In this document: piece by piece, positions 12,223 to 16,915 of the stretch | How positions within the stretch are numbered: the first letter of the stretch is position 1 | How the letters are laid out: each line of letters starts with the position of its first letter | Assembly (NCBI GenBank): GCA_031262625.1 | Contig: JAISHJ010000002.1 | Span: 1-16,915 of the forward strand | Reading direction: 5' to 3' | From: Ruminococcus sp. | Lineage (GTDB): Bacteria > Bacillota > Clostridia > Oscillospirales > Ruminococcaceae | DNA: 16,915 nucleotides | The notes under the pieces: generated by a model | What the model was told of the DNA's origin: nothing | Database searches by the model: none | Seen by the model: only the letters and a program-made list of their open reading frames with translations | Position numbers and translations under genes: made by a program

Positions 12223-14618
12223 ATAAGAATATAAAGGACGTTTTAACGAAAGTTTTCGACAACTTAAATGAAATGCAGCGCGAAGCGGTAATTTCCGTTA
12301 ACGGTCCCGTTTTAATCCTTGCAGGGGCAGGAAGCGGCAAAACCACTGCCCTTATTAACCGCATAGCCTGTATGATACTTTTCGGAAACGCCGCCCAAAA
12401 TGACGATAATGACGATTTTTCACAGTTTACCTCTGACGAACAGCAGTTTCTGCGCGAATATGACGGCGACAAGTCACCGGAGACTTTGACAAAACTTCGG
12501 AATATAATTGCTTCCAATCCTATTCCTCCGTGGAGAATCGCCGCCGTAACCTTTACAAACAAGGCGGCAGGGGAACTCAAGGAAAGACTGTCCCGCACTC
12601 TCGGCACAGAGGGGAACGACGTCTGCGCCTGTACTTTCCATAGCTTTTGTATGAAGATTTTAAGGCGTGATATAGGTAGACTCGGCTATTCTTCACGCTT
12701 TGCCGTGTACGATTCGGACGACTCAAACCGCCTTATAAAAAACTGCCTTAACGAACTTAATATCGACGAAAAATTCTTCCCCGCGAAGGCTGTACAAAAC
12801 AGTATATCCAGCGCAAAGGACAAGCTTCTTCCTCCCGAAGAATTTTTGGAAGAATACTTAAAAGAAAAGCCGCACGATACCTATCAGGCGAAGATATACG
12901 AACGGGTATATAAGCTTTATCAAAGTAAATGCAAAGCTTCCGATGCTGTCGATTTTGACGATATTATAATGCTTTCAGTGAAGCTTTTAGAAGAAAATCC
13001 CGATTTGAAGGAATATTACAGCCGCAGATATACTTATATGATGGTTGACGAATTTCAAGATACCAATGCGGCGCAATACCGCCTTGCGGAACTTATCTGT
13101 AAAGAACACCGAAACCTTTGTGTTGTCGGGGACGACGACCAGTCTATATATAAATTCCGGGGCGCGGCGGTTGAGAATATATTACAGTTTCACGAACGTT
13201 TCGACCCAAAGACGATAGTAATTAAGCTTGAACAGAATTACCGCAGTACTAAGATGATTCTTACTGCTGCGAACTCTATAATCGCCAACAATCCCCACGT
13301 TTTCACAAAGGAACTCTTTACCGAAAATGAGCAGGGCGAGCCTGTTAAGGTCTATAAAGCCCCCGACGGCATGACAGAAGCGAAATTTGTCGCGGAGCAG
13401 ATTAAGTCAGCGAAAACCGACGAGATAAGTTACTCCGATTTCGCGATTTTATACCGCATGAACGCCCAGTCAAACAGCTTTGAGCGCGCACTCTCCGCCG
13501 CTTCTATACCTTACCGCATAATAGGCGGCTTGCGCTTTTATGACCGCAAGGAAATTAAAGACATTTTAGCGTACTTACAGCTTATCAACAACCCTCGCGA
13601 TATACTTCATTTCCGCAGGGCTGTTAATGAGCCCAAGCGCGGTATCGGAGAAGTTACCGTTGCTATGATTGAGCAGATCGCTTCCGACCTAAACGTAACC
13701 CCGGAACAGATATGCGCGGAGTCCGCGAATTTCCCGCAGCTTGAAAAGAAAGCTTCCCTCCTCGGGCGTTTTGAGGAGATGATGGGGAAACTGCGGCAGG
13801 AACTTCTGTCCGAAAAGCCCCTCGAAGAATTTTTAGATACCCTCCTTGTGAAAACCGGCTATAAAGCCATGCTCACAAAGCTTGGGGAGGAGGGGGAGAC
13901 GCGCCTTGAAAACATAGGCGAACTCCGCTCCGAAATGTTCCGTTTCAGAACCGAAGCAGAAGAGGGTGTAGGGAACACCGGGCTTTTGGCAGACTTTTTA
14001 GAGAGCATATCGCTATATACAGATGTTGACAAATACGAACCCGGAGGGGATACGGTTAACCTTTTAACCGTCCACTCCGCAAAAGGGCTTGAGTGGGACA
14101 CCGTGTTCTTAGTCGGCATGGAGGAGGGTATTTTCCCCTCTGCGCGCTCATTACAAAGTTCTGCCGACACGGAGGAGGACCGCCGTCTTGCATATGTAGC
14201 GGTTACGCGCGCTAAGAAAAAGCTATTTATCACAAGAGCTTCCGAACGTGTTCTCTTCGGCTCTACCCAACGCAACGCCGCTTCACGCTTCCTCCGCGAG
14301 ATAGATAAGTCTGCGGTTGAGGTTTTGGGGGAGGACGGTAGTTGCTGCGGCAACGGCGGCGGCGGCGGCTGTAGTAGTAGCGGCAGTAGCAGCAACAGCG
14401 GCAGTAATACCTATCTTTCCGGCGTAAAGCCCGCGAAAGCTTCTCCCGTTTCTAATGAAGATTACTCCCCGGGCGAACGGATTATTCACCCGAAATTCGG
14501 CGGCGGAATGGTGCTCTCGGCGGTAAAAATGGGCAACGATTCCATGCTCGAAATAGTTTTCGACGAAGTTGGAACAAAAAAGCTTATGGCTGCTTACGCT
14601 AAGCTTAAAAAAGAATGA
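12219..14618 (+). CDS. pcrA: ATP-dependent DNA helicase PcrA/UvrD
   Basis: This 799-aa superfamily 1A helicase unwinds DNA 3'-5' in repair and replication-conflict resolution. It contains the Q motif (LNEMQREAV), Walker A GAGSGKT (36-42), motif Ia TFTNKAAGEL (111-120), Walker B VDEFQD (276-281), motif III GDDDQSIYKFRGA (304-316), motif IV LEQNYRST (337-344), motif V VNLLTVHSAKGLEWD (613-627) and motif VI RRLAYVAVTRAKK (655-667). An acidic insertion (about 56-100) lies between motifs I and Ia. A Gly/Ser/Cys-rich linker (707-730) precedes a C-terminal Tudor-like domain (about 748-797, starting PGERIIHPKFGGG) that in PcrA contacts RNA polymerase. The ATG overlaps the GH5 stop; AAGGAG lies 17 bases upstream, too far for ideal use, so coupling is likely. 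Confidence 0.96.
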   Translation: MNKNIKDVLTKVFDNLNEMQREAVISVNGPVLILAGAGSGKTTALINRIACMILFGNAAQNDDNDDFSQFTSDEQQFLREYDGDKSPETLTKLRNIIASNPIPPWRIAAVTFTNKAAGELKERLSRTLGTEGNDVCACTFHSFCMKILRRDIGRLGYSSRFAVYDSDDSNRLIKNCLNELNIDEKFFPAKAVQNSISSAKDKLLPPEEFLEEYLKEKPHDTYQAKIYERVYKLYQSKCKASDAVDFDDIIMLSVKLLEENPDLKEYYSRRYTYMMVDEFQDTNAAQYRLAELICKEHRNLCVVGDDDQSIYKFRGAAVENILQFHERFDPKTIVIKLEQNYRSTKMILTAANSIIANNPHVFTKELFTENEQGEPVKVYKAPDGMTEAKFVAEQIKSAKTDEISYSDFAILYRMNAQSNSFERALSAASIPYRIIGGLRFYDRKEIKDILAYLQLINNPRDILHFRRAVNEPKRGIGEVTVAMIEQIASDLNVTPEQICAESANFPQLEKKASLLGRFEEMMGKLRQELLSEKPLEEFLDTLLVKTGYKAMLTKLGEEGETRLENIGELRSEMFRFRTEAEEGVGNTGLLADFLESISLYTDVDKYEPGGDTVNLLTVHSAKGLEWDTVFLVGMEEGIFPSARSLQSSADTEEDRRLAYVAVTRAKKKLFITRASERVLFGSTQRNAASRFLREIDKSAVEVLGEDGSCCGNGGGGGCSSSGSSSNSGSNTYLSGVKPAKASPVSNEDYSPGERIIHPKFGGGMVLSAVKMGNDSMLEIVFDEVGTKKLMAAYAKLKKE
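14350..14406 (+). repeat. Trinucleotide-rich tract encoding the PcrA linker
   Basis: Runs of GGC, then AGT/AGC-type triplets, encode NGGGGGCSSSGSSSNSGSN. Such tracts are slippage-prone. Length change in multiples of three would keep the frame and alter only linker length between the motor and the Tudor-like domain. Confidence 0.75.
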
Positions 14619-14649
14619 TATTTATATAATTTCTTATAAGGGGGGAACT

Positions 14650-15285
14650 GTGAAAAATTACAATATAATGCTTCTCCGCCACGGCGAAACCGAAGCGAAT
14701 GAAAAGGGGCTTTATATCGGGAAGACAGATATACCGCTTTCCGAAAACGGCGTGAAGGGTCTCGAACTCATGCGCGAAAGCTATTTTTATCCGCGCCCGG
14801 GAAAGATTTATTCATCCCCCCTCTGTAGGGCGATTGAAAGCGTAAGAGTTCTTTTCCCCGACTATCCCCCCGAACAGATTGTAGTAGTACCCGACCTTCG
14901 CGAGATGGATTTCGGTATCTTTGAGGGGCTTTCCGCCCTTGAACTCTCAGAACTTTCTACCTATAAAAACTGGCTTGCCGGCGGCATAGATGCCGCACCT
15001 CCGGACGGCGAATCCGCGCGAGAAGTACTCTCCCGCTGTCTCTCGGCGGTAGACCTCATAATCTCCGACATGATGGAAACAGGTTGCACCGACAGCGTTT
15101 TAGTCGCCCACTCCGGCATAATTACAAACATTATCTGCGCCTTCGGGCTTCCGAAATATAACCCCCGCGACATCGTCCCCGCTTTCGGCGCAGGTTATCT
15201 TATCAGCGTTTCCGCTCACCTTTGGCAGACAGCCCGAACTTTTGAAATTATCGGGCTCGTTCCCGGGCAGAATACAGAGGAGTAA
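14650..15285 (+). CDS. Histidine phosphatase (phosphoglycerate mutase-like) family protein
   Basis: The 211-aa protein has the branch-1 histidine phosphatase signature: MLLRHGETEAN with catalytic His11, SSPLCRA with Arg60, LREMDFGIFEG with Glu85, and LVAHSG with His154. Length and the compact fold fit the CobC/alpha-ribazole phosphatase and broad-specificity phosphatase groups; cofactor-dependent phosphoglycerate mutase is usually longer. The substrate cannot be read from sequence. I start it at GTG 14650, which follows AAGGGGGG closely and gives a canonical N-terminus; the frame remains open upstream into pcrA. It is 31 bases behind pcrA and 2 bases ahead of a membrane protein gene, so it belongs to the same plus-strand unit. 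Confidence 0.9.
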   Translation: MKNYNIMLLRHGETEANEKGLYIGKTDIPLSENGVKGLELMRESYFYPRPGKIYSSPLCRAIESVRVLFPDYPPEQIVVVPDLREMDFGIFEGLSALELSELSTYKNWLAGGIDAAPPDGESAREVLSRCLSAVDLIISDMMETGCTDSVLVAHSGIITNIICAFGLPKYNPRDIVPAFGAGYLISVSAHLWQTARTFEIIGLVPGQNTEE

Positions 15286-15287
15286 CT

Positions 15288-16061
15288 ATGTCCGCTCACG
15301 AGATAGTAAAAAAGTCTGTACATCTATATTCGGACAGATTCGGCGTAAGTTTTGCGCAGTTTCTTCTTGTCCTTTCCTACACAGGTATAGGCTTAATGCT
15401 TATCTGCACGGTTAAGACTGTTGCTTTCCCACAGGTGAACCCCGGCGTAACTTCCGGCTTTTTAGAATTTCTTGCAGTCTCTGCCGTAATCTTTCTGGCA
15501 ATGTATGCTATCTCGACCCCTTACATCTACGGAGGGGTATGGTACTCCGAAAACGCCGCAGAAGTTAATATCGTCCCCGCCGCCGCACTTTTCGGCTGCT
15601 ACAACGAGTTTGACAGAGTAGCGAAAGCTCTTAAACTTGAATCTCTCATCTTTATCCGCCGCTTTCCCGTGCTTCTCCCCATCGCTGTAGTCTCCGGCGT
15701 GAATATCTATCTCACGGTGAACATTATCCGCTTCACTTCCGGGCTTATGCCCCTCTTTGCCGCTGTCGGCTGCCTTTTCTCCGTCTTCGGGCTCTTTATA
15801 TTATATAAAGTTTACGCGCTCCGCTTCTTCCCGGCACGCCACATCTTCGCAGAAAACCCCGACCTCCCCGCAAAAGAAATTATCTCACGCTCCCTCGCCC
15901 TCACAAAAGGCAAAAGCAATCTCCTCGCTTCTATGTATCTCCGTCTTCTCCCCCTCTATCTCCTCTCCCTTCTTATTCTCCCCGCCCTCTTCGTTATGCC
16001 TATAGCTATCGGCTGTTACACTTATCTATATAAATCTATCTCGCAAGCCCTCCCCTCGTAA
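15288..16061 (+). CDS. Polytopic membrane protein, unknown (DUF975-like layout)
   Basis: The 257-aa protein has about five to six membrane helices (about 21-42, 58-82, 121-145, 153-175, 215-242). A cytosolic segment reads FFPARHIFAENPDLPAKEIISRSLALTKGKSNLL (180-213). The pattern of an amphipathic 'ENPDLPAKEIISRSLALTKG' loop followed by a helix and a C-terminal aromatic tail recalls DUF975-type proteins, but I am not sure of the family. The ATG at 15288 sits 2 bases after the phosphatase stop, with AGGAG inside the preceding gene's end, so translation is coupled. Codons are strikingly C-rich in the second half. Confidence 0.75.
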   Translation: MSAHEIVKKSVHLYSDRFGVSFAQFLLVLSYTGIGLMLICTVKTVAFPQVNPGVTSGFLEFLAVSAVIFLAMYAISTPYIYGGVWYSENAAEVNIVPAAALFGCYNEFDRVAKALKLESLIFIRRFPVLLPIAVVSGVNIYLTVNIIRFTSGLMPLFAAVGCLFSVFGLFILYKVYALRFFPARHIFAENPDLPAKEIISRSLALTKGKSNLLASMYLRLLPLYLLSLLILPALFVMPIAIGCYTYLYKSISQALPS

Positions 16062-16106
16062 AGCACTCCCCTCCCCCCGAAAAATTTTTTCATGCAAAGG
16101 AGCAAT

Positions 16107-16886
16107 ATGGAAACTGTAATCTTCGCAGGTGGCTTCGGTACTCGTATCTCCGAGGAATCCCACCTTCACCCGAAACCTATGGTTGACATCGGCGGTCAGC
16201 CCATCCTTTGGCATATCATGAAATATTACTCCGCTTTCGGGCATACTGATTTTATCATCTGCGCCGGCTACAAAGGCTATATGATAAAAGAATACTTCGC
16301 CGACTACTACCTCCACACCTCAAACATCACTTTCGATTTCAAAGAAAATAACAAACTCATAATCCACAACAGTATCGCCGAACCTTGGAAAGTTACTATC
16401 GTTGACACAGGTCTAAACGCCCAAACAGGCTGCCGCCTGAAACGCGTCGAAGACTACGTCTCCGGCGACAAGTTCTTCCTTACCTACGGCGACGGCGTTT
16501 CCGACGTAGACCTTAACGCCTTATTAAAAACTCACGACAGCAACGACAATATCCTTACCCTAACCTCCGTTCAACCCCCCGAAAAATTCGGTGTCCTTCA
16601 GTTTAACGAATCACGTACCAAAGTCACTTCCTTCATAGAAAAATCCGACCTCTCCGGCTCCTACATCAACGCCGGCTTCATGGTAGCCAATCGCGAAATC
16701 TTCTCCTATGTAGAAAACAACGAATCCTGTATCTTCGAGCAAGCCCCCGTCCGTACCCTCGCCGCAGAGCAAAAACTCGGCGTTCACATCCACTCCGGCT
16801 TCTGGCAGTGTATGGACACCAAACGCGACCACGACCTACTAAACGCCCAATGGAACTCTAATTCGGCAAAATGGAAAATCTGGTAA
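16107..16886 (+). CDS. rfbF: Glucose-1-phosphate cytidylyltransferase
   Basis: The 259-aa enzyme joins CTP and alpha-D-glucose 1-phosphate to give CDP-glucose, the entry step to CDP-3,6-dideoxyhexoses of surface polysaccharide. It has the nucleotidyltransferase start METVIFAGGFGTRISEES, PKPMVDIGG (23-30) and ADYYLHTSNITFDF (65-78), the last typical of RfbF rather than UDP- or dTDP-glucose enzymes. It also has YGDGVSDVD (127-135) with a metal-binding Asp129 and MDTKRD (236-241). It is full length. The ATG at 16107 follows AAAGGAG; a nearer upstream ATG at 16092 precedes that site and is rejected. The expected next gene, CDP-glucose 4,6-dehydratase (rfbG), would lie beyond the window. Base composition is C-rich on the coding strand. 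Confidence 0.95.
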   Translation: METVIFAGGFGTRISEESHLHPKPMVDIGGQPILWHIMKYYSAFGHTDFIICAGYKGYMIKEYFADYYLHTSNITFDFKENNKLIIHNSIAEPWKVTIVDTGLNAQTGCRLKRVEDYVSGDKFFLTYGDGVSDVDLNALLKTHDSNDNILTLTSVQPPEKFGVLQFNESRTKVTSFIEKSDLSGSYINAGFMVANREIFSYVENNESCIFEQAPVRTLAAEQKLGVHIHSGFWQCMDTKRDHDLLNAQWNSNSAKWKIW

Positions 16887-16915
16887 CTGGGGGCGCGGGG
16901 TACGGGGATGATACG

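Noticed and set aside
13859..14395. Long minus-strand frame inside pcrA
   Set aside because: It is a frame shadow of a well-conserved helicase, with Pro/Leu runs from the reversed GGC tract and no start signals.
14569..14649. Longer N-terminus for the histidine phosphatase
   Set aside because: It overlaps the pcrA coding end and is not family-like, while GTG 14650 has a strong ribosome binding site and the canonical MLLRHG start nearby.
16107..16886. UDP- or dTDP-glucose pyrophosphorylase (galU or rfbA) instead of rfbF
   Set aside because: The 259-aa length and the ADYYLHTSNITFDF and MDTKRD segments fit glucose-1-phosphate cytidylyltransferase better.

Overview
The window looks like a chromosomal segment from an anaerobic Firmicute of class Clostridia, most likely a Ruminococcus-like member of the Oscillospiraceae. 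This is inferred from protein types: a DUF4317 protein, a YetF/DUF421 protein paired with a DUF4363-like protein, a 7TM hybrid histidine kinase, a CmpB-type membrane protein, a GH5_4-like endoglucanase and a PcrA with a Tudor-like tail. AGGAGG-type ribosome binding sites and TTGNNN-N17-TATAAT promoters fit this. No single feature fixes the species.

Layout. Positions 1-417 hold no gene but carry G-rich tracts, a 22-bp imperfect inverted repeat and two copies of a short palindrome. Positions 418-1498 (minus) encode a DUF4363-like protein and a DUF421/YetF membrane protein as a two-gene unit. Positions 1586-2520 (plus) carry a tRNA-Ser(GGA) with its own promoter and terminator, a solo HicB-type antitoxin behind a promoter with a tandem 9-bp repeat, a 55-codon ORF that may be a toxin-antitoxin remnant, and a strong terminator. 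Positions 2522-3088 (minus) encode an iron-sulfur flavoprotein-like NADPH/FMN reductase with a palindromic repeat element directly upstream of its start.

Positions 3285-10994 (minus) hold a close-packed gene group. In transcription order these are a newly noted 38-aa membrane peptide with a near-consensus promoter, a structured leader, a Wzx/MATE-type flippase, an unknown 206-aa soluble protein, a DUF4317 protein, a 77-aa two-helix membrane protein, a CmpB-like membrane protein fused to LEA-like 11-residue repeats, and a 935-aa 7TM-PAS-HisKA-HATPase-REC-Hpt kinase. Spacing from the flippase to the CmpB-like gene suggests one operon. The mix of transport, membrane and signalling genes suggests envelope sensing or assembly, but that job is inference. 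This is the best candidate here for an undescribed system.

Positions 11075-16886 (plus) start from a strong promoter and run through a signal-less GH5 endoglucanase, a PcrA/UvrD helicase (ATGA overlap), a histidine phosphatase, a polytopic membrane protein and glucose-1-phosphate cytidylyltransferase (rfbF). RfbF probably opens a surface-polysaccharide (CDP-sugar) locus that continues past the window. The coding strand turns clearly C-rich from about 15.8 kb on. Bases 16887-16915 hold nothing I can name.
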